Source of the DNA: Rhododendron vialii
Taxonomy: Eukaryota > Streptophyta > Magnoliopsida > Ericales > Ericaceae
Assembly (NCBI RefSeq): GCF_030253575.1
Contig: NC_080569.1
Coordinates: 13,161,501-13,225,500 of the forward strand
DNA length: 64,000 bases
Direction: 5' to 3'
A model generated the notes under the pieces. The model ran no database searches, was not told the origin of the DNA, and saw nothing but the letters and a program-made list of their open reading frames with translations. Shown here in pieces: positions 46,637 to 57,760 of the stretch. Numbering within the stretch: the stretch's first letter is position 1; every line of letters begins with the position of its first letter. The translations under genes and the position numbers were made by a program.

Positions 46637-49600
46637 ATGGCGACTTGCATACACTCTTCCTTTTCACCTTCCGATACACAAAATCCAGTGCCAGTATTTT
46701 CCATTCCAAGAAGGAGATTTGTAAACGAGAGCGGTAAGAAGAGCAGAGCTGCTTGCCAAAAGAAAATTTCAGTTCTCTCAAGAATTAAATGTTCGACGAA
46801 TTCACACAGAGTTAGCCCGATTAATAGCAAAGACCCTTTTCTGAATCTGCACCCCGAAGATTCGATGCGTAGGGGTGAGGGAAATGATATAGCTACTATC
46901 TTAAGGAAGGAGAGCTTTGGTGACAATAGTACTGAAAACTTGACAGAATCCTACATTCCAAGTGACTACAATGAAGCTAAGATCAAAGTTGTTGGTGTTG
47001 GAGGTGGTGGCTCCAATGCTGTCAACAGAATGATTCAGAGTTCTATGAAGGGTGTGGAATTCTGGATTGTCAACACAGATGTTCAAGCCATGAGCATGTC
47101 GCCTGTTTCCGCTGCAAACCGGCTACAGATCGGGAAGGATCTAACCAGGGGTCTTGGTGCTGGTGGGAATCCTGAAATTGGTACGAGTGCTGCAAATGAA
47201 AGCAAAGCGGCTATAGAGGAGGCAGTTTCTGGTGCTGACATGGTGTTTGTGACGGTAGGTTAATCTCATTGTTTTGTGTGACTGTGTAATTAAAAATGAG
47301 TTATCATGATAACATATGTGTTTTTGGAATCCAGCTAAAGAACTTCCTTAATCTGGCCCCTTTTTTTGAATGATCAGTGAAGTTAGAAAGCAATTCATAT
47401 GTTTTGGAATCCTGCTAAAGAACTCTCATACTCTGGTCCATTTATTCAGTTTTGCCCTTGGTTCTCATTGGTAAATTGATTTTTAGGCTGGCATGGGTGG
47501 AGGAACTGGTACAGGTGGGGCTCCAGTAATGGCAGGAATTGCAAAGTCAATGGGTATTTTAACCGTTGGTATTGTCACGACCCCATTCTCTTTTGAGGGA
47601 CGAAGGCGTGCTATTCAAGCTCAGGAAGGAATTGCGGCGCTTAGAGACAATGTTGACACACTGATTGTAATTCCAAACGACAAGTTGTTGACTGCCGTTT
47701 CACAATCTACTCCAGTAACTGAAGCATTTAATTTGGCTGATGATATTCTTCGACAAGGTGTCCGTGGTATCTCTGACATAATAACGGTACAAATTACATA
47801 ATTCATATATTAGAGTTTCAACTCTCATGTTTTTGTTTTCGGATTCTCGTACAGTGAATAAGTATATCTGTTTACAATACCTCAGCCTAATAAGTTTTCA
47901 GATGCCAAGGAAGTCTATGATTCTTCCTTTTTAATTGTTCCTTTTTTTTTAAAATTACTGACCATATTGCGGTTGGGTTATATGTTCGATTGAAATTAAC
48001 AATTCAGTAGCTTTGCTCTCAGAAGTGAAAGCTTAAAACGTCATTTGCTCTATAGGTCTTTAACAGTTCAAGTTTTATTTGTTTAGCCTTACAATCTCAT
48101 CAAATGTGGTACATAATTTTCAAAAGTTGCTCTGGCTGCTCTCCTTTACCACGTTTGGGGTGAAAGGAATGGCAGAATCTTCAAAAGCTTTCGGAGCTCT
48201 GTTCAACAGTTGGAGATCAAAGTGCGAACTGATATCCATGCATGTGTTAGTTCTTGGCGAGGAGTCAAGAAGTCAGGCCCTAACATGGCTCTTTGTTCTC
48301 GGTGGAATGGGCCAGCTAGAGTTTTTGATAGCATGTAATTTTTTGTTGTTGGTTCCTTTTCTTTGTTTTATAATGTTCTGTTTTCAAGCTTTGATTGATG
48401 TCCATTTGTATGGTTTTGTTTGACAAGGGTATGCCCTGTCTTGTGTAATGTGGTTTGATTTAATAAAATTTTACCTTACCCAAAAAAAAAAAAAATGTGG
48501 TACATAATTGTGACAAGATTCATTAGTCACTTTTAGATATGAACATCAGGTGTCAAAGATACTTTATCTCCAATCTAGATGGATGGAAAACACAACATAC
48601 TTGTATGCAATCAACCACACATAGATTTACTAACAGTTCGTAAAGGTTCGCGTTCAATAACTGTTATGGTTTGTAATTGTTTATGTGCTTTGCTGGGAGG
48701 GGGTTGGCTGTGAGTTCTGTTTAAACAATTTTGTGACATGGTCACTTTAGATATAGATTACTGTTTTACATATTACAGGCTCAATTGTCATCAATGTGTT
48801 TTGCATATCTGGTTGCATTTGCTTTCCATGGAAATAGTTGGGGTAGATCTGCTCTTTTTCTGTTTAGTGGATGTTGATATCATTTAAGGTATATCAAATT
48901 ATGTGGTAAATTTTTACTCTTTCATACATACGCCATCCCCATTCTTCTTGCTTACTTTATTTTGGGATGTCCAAAATGGTGTCCATTTGAAACGTCTAAG
49001 AGTTTAGTCCTATGGTTTTGCATTATTTTTGTCTTCAGAATCATGGGCATGAAATGTGATTGCAGTTTATTATGTGAAATAAAGGGTTGGTCTCAGAAGA
49101 CTATGTTAACGCTATCTGATGAATATAGGCTTGGGGATGACCCTATTCTAAGAAATAAATACCAAGATGCTACTTGACATACATAGGCTTCTGGTTGACT
49201 TATGAGTTGCAAACAAGCAAAGAAGCTGACGTAAGAATGTGGACTTATGGCTAATTTTTTAAAGAGAAAAAGGAATTTGTCTTTTTTGATTTAAACATTA
49301 TGAAACAAAGGAGTTATCCAAGCTTAGGAAGGAACAAGCCGTACCATTTCAAATCCCTCAGTTTACTTGATCAATCATGGATGACCTTTTGTCTTTAACG
49401 AGTGGAGGCAAGAGATGTATAAGTCAGGTGGATAGTGTGTTTGTGTGTGTGTGCGTGTAACGATAAGGATTGCACGAGGTTCATATATTTGTTAAAACAT
49501 CTGGAGTTCCTTTTCAAATATTCTGTACGCTCATGAATCTTATATTATCATCTTCAACAGTTTTGAAGTGTTTCAGTCATTCAATGTACTAATTGGTGGT

Positions 49601-52600
49601 AGGTTACTTCAATTGCAGGTCCCAGGTTTGGTTAATGTTGATTTTGCAGATGTGCGAGCTATCATGGAAAATGCGGGGTCATCTCTTATGGGCATAGGAA
49701 CTGCAACTGGTAAAGTTAATTGATCTTCGTCTCCTTGCCATAGTCTCTATTTATTAGAAGGTCATTTATCTAGAGAATTGAAGTAGCAAAAATGGATCTG
49801 AAGAAAAACTCAAAGTAAAATATTAAACCAAAGCTGTCTTCAACACGTATTGCTTTGATTTGAGGTGGTCCCAGGTTTTCAAAAGTGAACTTAGATAGGT
49901 CGAGTTCATTTTGGTTGGGAATTAGGAATTGTAGTGCCATCTTGGAAGGTAAAGTGGAATCCTTTGAATGCTTCCTAATTGGGCTAACTGCTAGGACCTT
50001 CTTTCAAGACAAAGAATCTCTGGGACTCCATTATCAAAAGGTTCCAAAATGGTTGCCGCGGTGGAATTGGCTGCTTTTCAAAAGAAGTTTAACGGTTGGG
50101 AGGTGAGGGAAGCAATTGGATGTTCTTGAGCATGTCTATTCATATTTTGTATATGCGTTAAGGGGAGAAAGCTTTGGGGTGGATGAGATTCAAACCCGGA
50201 ATATTCGAGGTGAAGTCTAGTTACCAGACTTGGGTGGTTTCAGAGGGGTGGATCCTTCCCATGCATGAGGTTTTTCCCCTAGTGTTTTTCCCCCTTGAAC
50301 CGTCACAAGTTGCATATCTTACTTAGATACTTTTTGGAAGCGGCAAAGGTTTTGATCATTTGATGGTTCACATCGCATGTGCATGGGTTCCAGGGACTTA
50401 TTATTGCATTCTTTGGTGGCTTCTCAGCTTCGCGATATTATTTTTGCTCTTTTTGGTGTTGCATGGATAAGACCGTGAGTATTTTTTGGTTTGTTAGCAT
50501 ATAGGCTGTCCATACAAAGGCCATAGAAAATCTCGGGATGTTTTGCCCTTTTGCATTTAATGGTGTATTTCGCGGGAGAGGAATTATAGATCTTTTGAGG
50601 GTAAAGAGTGCTCCATTCGTGTTCTGAAAGGAATATGCTTCTTCTTTTCTTCTATCTTGTTTTCCTTGACTTGGCCGGACTTATCCCTTTTTCGTAGATT
50701 CTCTTGTAGAAGTTTTGGGGGAGCTGTATGTCTCTAGCTATGTTTATAGACTCTTCCAAATGTGCATAGTACCTGTTTCGGATGCTCAACACTCGAGTAA
50801 GAGTACGGGATTCCCGTCAAACATGTTTAATGGCACATTTACCTAGCGAGCACGTTTTGTAATCTGAATTTACCATGACGCACAAAACTCCTATAATGTC
50901 CATGAATTGCCCTAAGGCACCTTATAAACACCATTATCTGGAAAAAAATAAAGGAGATAATGCTAAATGGATTATTTGAGTATTTTGTCGTGTCTCTGCA
51001 TCCTTGGGATGGAAATTAAATGACTCCAACATGTGGACACATACCTTCACTTGACACCAAAACTCGAGTCCATGTAACAGTTCACTGGGACATCTTACGA
51101 GTTCTATGTACTTCAGGTATTTTGGATGCTTTGTGTATAATTTTGAAGCCCTTTTGGAGTTTGAAAACTTTGTATAATAGAATTAATCGAGAACTATCAA
51201 ACAAAATCCATATTGTATATTTTTTGAGATCCATATTGAAAGATATAAGGAATTGAAATTTGTTAGAATATAGTATTGCTATTAGTCCCACATTGATTAA
51301 TGTAGTCTTATGTTATGATTTTCCATTATATAATAAGAGTTGATTGTGTTAGGGTTAGGCTCCGTTCCAGAAACCTTCTTAAAAAATAAGCAGCTTATTT
51401 CACATTTTCAAACTCAAAAATTATATAAATGAAAAATAAATTTTCAATTTTTTTGGATCGTATAAAAGATCTCATCGAGATCTTTCAAACAAGATCCATA
51501 TTGCATTTTTTTAGATTTCAATAAATCCATACTTTTTTAGCTTGAAATTACCTTCTTAAAAAATAAGGGCTTTTTTTCATTTCCGGAACGGAGCCTTAGT
51601 TAACACAACACCCTATACACTTTACCTTCTTTCTCTCACAACATGGTATTAGAGCAGGTTCACCATCCACCTTAGATGTACAAAACCCTAGCCGCCACCC
51701 TCTACCGCCATCATCATCTCACCATGAAACCCTAAATCTACTGCCAACATCATCTCTATTGTTGCGTTCTATTGTTGCGTCGTGAACAGTGTTCGCGCAT
51801 ATGTGAACAATGCTTGTTGGTTTCTCTCTCACGCAACCTTTGTTTTCTCTAGGCGATCATCGTACCCTCCGGCGACTATTTTTCTGGCCCATCAGCCCCG
51901 GAAACTCCAAGCCTAGTTGATTTCATCCCTCCAACAACCCAAAAATCCCTCATCCAGTGCTTAAAATCCTTAAAACCCCAACCCAGCTCTTCTTCACTTT
52001 GAACAGCTCCAAATCAGGACCGAAAGTGCCTGAATAGTGTTCAAAAGTATCAGTTTGTGTTCACAATCCATACATCAGGTTCGAACTTACCTTAAAACCC
52101 TAGTCGGCATTGTTTTTGGGATCTGTTGATGCTTAGGCTGTTAAGTATCATCCTCTTGGTTGATCTATTTCTTGTCTTCCACTGCTCGGTATGTTGTTCT
52201 TCGATCAAAATAAATTTCTCAACTGTGTTTGAGACTCAGAAGTTGTGCTCTTTGTTTGGTGAGTTCCTATCGGCCATAGTTCACATCTGTATGTCGCTTA
52301 ATCCGTTGGTTACCTCTCATTGCACGGTGACATGTTTGCAATGAAATCTGATTCTGATTCTGCTTCTGCTTCCGCTGTCTCTGGTGGGTTTGGTTCTTCA
52401 ATCAGCCATGGTCATGGTCGCAGCCGTGATTCTGGGTACCGTGGTCGGATTTTTTGGTCATGCTTTTGGTGAGTATGGTAACGTATCTTGTTTTGTCGTC
52501 TATTTCGTTGAAGTTGGTGGTTGTTGGTTGGTAATTGAAGGTGGTTGTTATTGGTCGTTGAAGTCGTTCGTTAGTCGTTGAAGTTGTTCATTGAATTCGT

Positions 52601-55600
52601 TTGTTGATTCGTTGGTCGTTGAAATTATTTTGTTGAAGTCATTGAAATCGTTGAAGTTGGTTGGTCGTTGAAGTCGTTTCGTTCGTTGAAGTTGGTCATT
52701 AGTCGTTGCTAATTGCTATTGAAAGTTGTTCCATTGTTTTTAACAAGTTGGTTGTTTTTCGTTGTTGATGTTAGTAGTTGAGGTAATTGTTTCGTTGGTT
52801 GATATGTAACAAGCTGAAATTATTTTGTTGAAGTCATTGAAATCGTTGAAGTTGGTTGGTCGTTGAAGTCGTTTCGTTCGTTGAAGTTGGTCATTAGTCG
52901 TTGCTAATTGCTATTGAAAGTTGTTCCATTGTTTTTAACAAGTTGGTTGTTTTTCGTTGTTGATGTTAGTAGTTGAGGTAATTGTTTCGTTGGTTGATAT
53001 GTAACAAGCTGGAGAGTCTTCAGCTTGAGGGGGAGTGTTAGAATATCGTATTGCTATTAGTCCCACATTGGTTAATGTAGTCTTATGTTATGATTTCCCA
53101 TTATATAAATAAGAGTTTATTGAGTTAGGGTTAGTTAACACAACACCCTATACACTTTCCCTTATTTCTCTCACAACAAAATTGACACAGATATCAAAAA
53201 TTGACATCCAATTTGGGACTGAGGGAGTACTACATTTGCTCATATAAGAAGATAAATGAGGTTCTAAAACTTCCCATATGGTCGCATTTTTGTTTGGACG
53301 ACAACCTATTACAAGATCCTGACTAGTGATAACTGTTGGAGTTTGTCCCACCTTGGTTAATTATCTTCTTCAAAACAAGTATATGAGCTTGAGCGGCCTT
53401 TCCGCTCATTGCCAATTGGTCTTGAGTTGGATGCTTTAACATGGTATCAGAGCTAGAGTTTTGGAGAATTTGTTCCCTCTTGTTTGTGCCATTAGTGTAC
53501 CATTGTTTGTTGTGATCCACGTGTTATGGATCCTTTGGATTACCTCTCCACGTACAAGTCGGGGGTTGCACGTGCGGGAAATTGTTGGAGTTTGTCCCGC
53601 ATTGGTTATGTCTGTTCCACAAAAAAAAATTAGTATATGAGCCTGGGCAGCCTCTTCACTTATTGCGAATTGGTCTTGAGTTGGACCATTTTTTGTCATG
53701 CATTCCTTATTCTTATGAGTAGTTCCTCCTAGATTAACTGCCAATTGTGATTAGTTTCATGAAGCATTTCAAACTGGATGGATCCTGAACTAATGAACCT
53801 ATCCGGCCAGTTTTATGGTTTAAGCTTCTGACAAGCTGTATGAATATAAATTGTTTCCTTATGCATTCACAGGAAAGACAAGAGCAAGAGATGCTGCACT
53901 GAATGCCGTTCAATCACCTTTACTAGATATTGGCATTGAAAGAGCTACTGGGATAGTCTGGAACATAACTGGTGGAAGCGATCTAACTCTGTTTGAGGTG
54001 GGCGTTTTTCAGTAGTTACAACTTGCCGGGAACTTATGCACATTGACATGGGGCCAAAACAGTGGTGGTTGAATACTTTTAATAGTGGTCTTTGAAACAG
54101 TTCTGATCATTTTGATAACAACCAATTTTATCTGTTTTACCAAGAAGTTACTAGGGCTTGAGTGCGTACAGCCCTAATGAATGGAAAAAAAATATTCCAA
54201 ATAGCCCTATATTAGTATAGTTGGCTTTAGGAAAGCAAAGCGTCACGAAATTCCCTCTTCTTAAGAATTCTCTTAATTCTGTAGGGTTGAGTTTTTCATA
54301 TGTTATATTGTTCTCACGCAAATCTGAATTATAAAATGCTTAAGTATAAAAGATGCAAAATGGCTTGCCTAGATGCAATTCCTAGCTTGCTGGAAAACAC
54401 ACACGCTAGAAATGAAAGCAGGGAGATCTTGTGTCTATGATAAATGATCATAAAAAAGTTTGCTTCTATCCTTAGAGGCCATGGTTCAGATGGTGGCACA
54501 ACTTGTCCTCTCTCTCTCTCTCTCTCTCTCTCATCATTCAGTTGGCCTATTAAGTCATTATTATGTTTCCCAGAGCTGCTTGATCGACACAGCTGAATAT
54601 GTTAGGAAGAGTTTTTAGCAATTGCAAATACTTTTTTATTTTATTAAAAAGTTAAGGGAAATATTAGTTTCTTGTACTCAGTTTAGTATGCTTTTGCTTT
54701 GTTCATGCTCATTTCTTGCACATGACCACACGATGACACGCTTTGACTTCTGAGATTCTTGCCTATCAAAAAAAACTTCTGAGATTCTTAGCTTTTTACT
54801 GTACTGTAGCCTCTAATTAGCATTTCACATTTTACCAGGTAAATGCTGCGGCGGAGGTTATATATGACCTTGTAGATCCAAATGCGAACTTAATATTTGG
54901 AGCAGTGATAGATCCATCACTAAGTGGCCAAGTAAGTTGGGTATTGGGAGTGCTTAGAATACAAGTGTTACTGGGTGCAATGCAAACTTTGTAGGAAGAA
55001 CCTTATCTATTGAGCACCTTCTAGGACTCAATATTCCACATAAATCCTGGAAACAAGTGTTATAAGTGTTTGTTTAAGAAAATAAAAAATTCATATTGCA
55101 TGCATTTGCCACGTGTCAGTTCTACAATCTACGGCTTTTTTTGTTAGGACACAAATAGGATATTTTGTATCTAAAAATGGAGTTGCTTGTTGGGGAGGGA
55201 GTTCAGTAGAATTATATACATTGTTGGTATGTACCCAAAAAAAAAAAAACCATTTTTGGGCTAATTCTAAAACAGCTTAAGCTTTTAGGATGATTAGTGA
55301 CTTCATGTCGGCCTTAAAATATGATGATTTAATTAAAACACTAGTACAGGGATGCTGAGCACAATAAAAAAAATAGTACAGAGAATAAGGACTCGTTCAC
55401 TTTATTTGTCCAATGATAAAATACAGCTGGGTGGCATTATTCACTTTTCGTAGTTTGTTGTGACTCTATCTCCGTCCCCCTTTCTCTGTTTGTGTATGTT
55501 TATATACTGTTAAATTGGCATTCGGCTAGTATAACTGGATGGTCAATGTGATTTTGCATTCAGGTCAGCATAACATTGATTGCCACTGGATTTAAACGTC

Positions 55601-56187
55601 AAGAGGAATCTGAAGGAAGGGTACTCTCTCTCTCTCTCTCTCTCTCTCTCAAAATTTCTTTGGGGCCTGCTAGGCGCTAAAGATTTTCAATGGGTGTCCA
55701 TAAAAAATCTTTTGAGGGGTAAGAGTCCATTACTCCATTCAATCTGAGTACACGTATCAGTAATTTGCGTGCTACTTTAGTGGAGGAGGGCATCACCTTG
55801 AATGGAGCTATGTACAAAAATTGATACCCATATATGCGGTGATCTCTGGATTGTATCTTGAGTGGACCAAACTCAATATTTTAACCATCTTTTTCAGTTT
55901 TCAGGCGACTGTAGTTTCTGTCTTTTTATGTCCGAATGATGAATGTTTTCACATCGATATACCATGTAAAACGCATGGCCTTAGTCAAAATTCAAGGGAC
56001 ATTTAAACAGGCCCAATCGTCTCAATGTCGGAAAAGGAGTCTCCGTCTCAATTTTATTCTTGTCTTGATCTGAAAAATGTAGGGACGTGGAGACAGCAAC
56101 GCTGGAGTAAATAGGCGCTCATCTTACACTGAAGGCGGCTCAGTGCAAATCCCCGAATTCCTAAGAAAGAAAGGCCGTTCTCGGTAA
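46637..56187 (+). CDS. FTSZ2: FtsZ2 plastid-division GTPase
   Basis: Seven exons join in frame: 46637-47254, 47487-47786, 49619-49709, 53873-53997, 54839-54931, 55564-55620 and 56083-56187, giving 462 residues. A Ser/Arg-rich N-terminus ([13 protein letters not shown]) is a likely chloroplast transit peptide, followed by DPFLNLHPE typical of FtsZ2. The GTPase core follows: [27 protein letters not shown], the tubulin signature [24 protein letters not shown], and NDKLL with [20 protein letters not shown]. The tail [12 protein letters not shown] is the conserved ARC6-binding core that separates FtsZ2 from FtsZ1. FtsZ2 polymerises with FtsZ1 into the stromal Z ring. The signature has G where A is usual (GTGTGAAP). 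The stretch between QEESEGR and NRRSS is shorter than usual. Intron 3 is 4.2 kb and full of transposons. Confidence 0.95.
48119..48492 (+). mobile_element. 5'-truncated L1 LINE in FtsZ2 intron 2
   Basis: A 17-base duplication (AAATGTGGTACATAATT) flanks it at 48102-48118 and 48493-48509, and an A-run closes the right end. One frame reads [20 protein letters not shown] and ends ...[12 protein letters not shown] then stop. This is the very C-terminus of a plant L1 reverse transcriptase (zf-RVT region), followed by a short 3'-UTR. Polarity is the same as the gene. Confidence 0.85.
49880..50720 (+). mobile_element. degenerate L1 reverse-transcriptase remnant in FtsZ2 intron 3
   Basis: Near 50548, [22 protein letters not shown] resembles the L1 motif LMWCIWRERN.R.FE. 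SIRVLKG...[11 protein letters not shown] follows, as in the family. Upstream open stretches (49885-50106) may be earlier RT sequence, but many stops and shifts prevent a secure call. No tail or duplication seen. Confidence 0.45.
51358..51595. mobile_element. Harbinger-type MITE, GTTCC family copy 3, nested in the TRIM left LTR
   Basis: Ends GGCTCCGTTCC and GGAACGGAGCC are perfect inverts. TTA flanks both sides (51355-51357, 51596-51598), the 3-bp duplication of PIF/Harbinger elements. 238 bp. It interrupts the LTR, whose right-hand partner lacks it, so it arrived after the TRIM. Confidence 0.92.
52621..53010. repeat. 195-bp tandem duplication inside the TRIM
   Basis: Units 52621-52815 and 52816-53010 appear identical by eye. 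They are built of GTTGAAGTCGTT/GTTGGTCGTTGAAG words, which themselves repeat loosely from about 52480. Confidence 0.9.
53334..53698 (+). mobile_element. 365-bp TRIM in FtsZ2 intron 3
   Basis: The left LTR (53334-53441) and right LTR (53583-53698) both start TGTTGGAGTTTGTCCC and share AGTATATGAGC and AATTGGTCTTGAGTTGGA. The methionine-tRNA primer site TGGTATCAGAGC follows the left LTR at 53442. The inside is only 141 bp. No clean 5-bp duplication was found. Confidence 0.8.
54509..54532. repeat. (CT)n microsatellite, FtsZ2 intron 4
   Basis: About 12 CT units. Confidence 0.9.
55624..55650. repeat. (CT)n microsatellite at the FtsZ2 exon 6 donor
   Basis: About 13 CT units begin three bases after the exon 6/intron 6 boundary (AGG|GTACTCTCTC), so the donor context is GTACTC followed directly by the repeat. 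Confidence 0.9.
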
Positions 56188-57740
56188 CCCCAGATTGACA
56201 CTCTCCTCTGTAATATACATAAATTCGCTCTCCTTCCGAGCTTGACATATCAGGGATCGACATTGCTCCTTCCAATTCTGTTAGAGATGCAATTTTTCGA
56301 TCTTCTAGTTTTTTTTTTTTTTTGCCAACTCCCAGTTTATGTAGCAAATAAATGCAGTCCTCCCATTTGTTTTCGGAGGAAAGTTTCCACTTTGGTATCC
56401 TTAGTGATGTGTATAACTGTGTTTCTTGATTATAGTCCGTAATGCATTTGGGAATGCTACTTGGGCCAATTTCCGTTTTCTCCGTTTTATTGTTATCTTT
56501 TGGATCTTTTCCTTTCATCCTGAAAATACTCGACATGATCATGATTCAAACAACACCTTGATATCTTGAGTCGTCGTATTGTAAAAATCTGAAGACAGAT
56601 GAATGTCCACAAATACGAACACTGAAATGTCCAGAACCATTCGATGCGCGAAGTTTATGTGGAGCCCGCACACATCGAACAGTTCCATAACATTGGTTTT
56701 GTATTACTCCTATCAAACAGCTATGTAGCTTCCTCTGCTTTCTGCATGAAGTACCCTCTGAGATTGCAATCTGCTTTCGTTTCTCTCAAGTATTCACAAT
56801 TCTACCGTTTTGTGTAAAGTTCCTGCTGAAGTCTTTGCATCAAGAATTCAATTACAGATTAACCAAAATAGTACAAGGGGTACAAAAATTTCTCGATAAA
56901 CAACGAAAACAATTCATCCAAAATTGATAAAACTTTGTTTTACAAGCACTTTATTTACGTTTTCTCAACTAACATATTTATCTTTGAAAATTACTACTAC
57001 TAGAAGTAATTTATTTTAGACTGGGCTTTTTTGCACCGTATAGTTGGCAAACTTTATTTTGTTCATATACAAATCAATACCCGATTGATATACATTTATT
57101 TTGTGCAAAAATGAAATACTTACATTTATTTTGTACCGAATGAGCTGGCACAATGGATTGGACACTTTTTTGAAAAATAAATGTGTTTCGATCAGCTATT
57201 TATTGGTATGCGAACAACATACTTGCATGATAATTGTTCTCGGCAAAGTCTAAAATATGAACGATTCCGATCTCCAAAATGGCCCGCCCAAAATGCACCA
57301 ACCCAATGGTAAGTTCTGCGAGAAGCCCATTTCATTGCACAACCACCCTTTTTATAGCTCATTTCTGATGTTCACAGAAAAAAAAAATTTACCAGTAAGA
57401 TCTCATTCGGCTAATATTTATTAAAAAAAATTGAATTTCGGTCGTAATTTTTTACTTTCTAGATTTCTCTCGTTATGACGAAATAATAATTTTCAAAAAA
57501 TTGACGAAAAATTAATAAATACGATAAAAAAATTGAATAAAGACAAAATAAATCAAATGACTTGTTTAGCCTAACGAGCCTGAGACCTCTGTAGTACTGC
57601 CCAACCAAACCGGTGGTAGAACCGCTGTGTGTAGGACCGGTTCGGTTCAAGACTTCAAGTGCGAAAGGAATACGCGTACCCTGAAGCGATTGCAGTCGTC
57701 CATTCCGTCAAAAAACACTTCAAGCCTCCAATCAGCAAAG
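56188..57740. other. FtsZ2 3' flank and QCR9 upstream region
   Basis: 3'-UTR then AT-rich DNA; no gene or transposon ends recognised. Confidence 0.4.
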
Positions 57741-57741
57741 G

Positions 57742-57760
57742 CGAGAGAGAGAGAGAGAGA
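57742..57760. repeat. (GA)n microsatellite touching the QCR9 start codon
   Basis: About nine GA units end exactly at the ATG at 57761. Confidence 0.95.

Larger units (their letters stand above)
51261..53178 (+). mobile_element. TRIM-type LTR retrotransposon, complete, in FtsZ2 intron 3
   Basis: The left LTR is 51261-51643, or 142 bp after removing a nested MITE. The right LTR is 53036-53178, 143 bp. Both start TGTTAGAAT and end CACAACA. The primer-binding site TGGTATTAGAGC follows the left LTR directly (51644) and the purine tract TTGAGGGGGAG ends just before the right LTR. An exact 5-bp duplication, AAATT, flanks it (51256-51260, 53179-53183). The inside, 1.4 kb, shows no gag or pol. Confidence 0.92.

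Noticed and set aside
51082..53744. Small open frames inside FtsZ2 intron 3
   Set aside because: All lie in TRIM, MITE or repeat sequence and carry no gag, pol or host motif.
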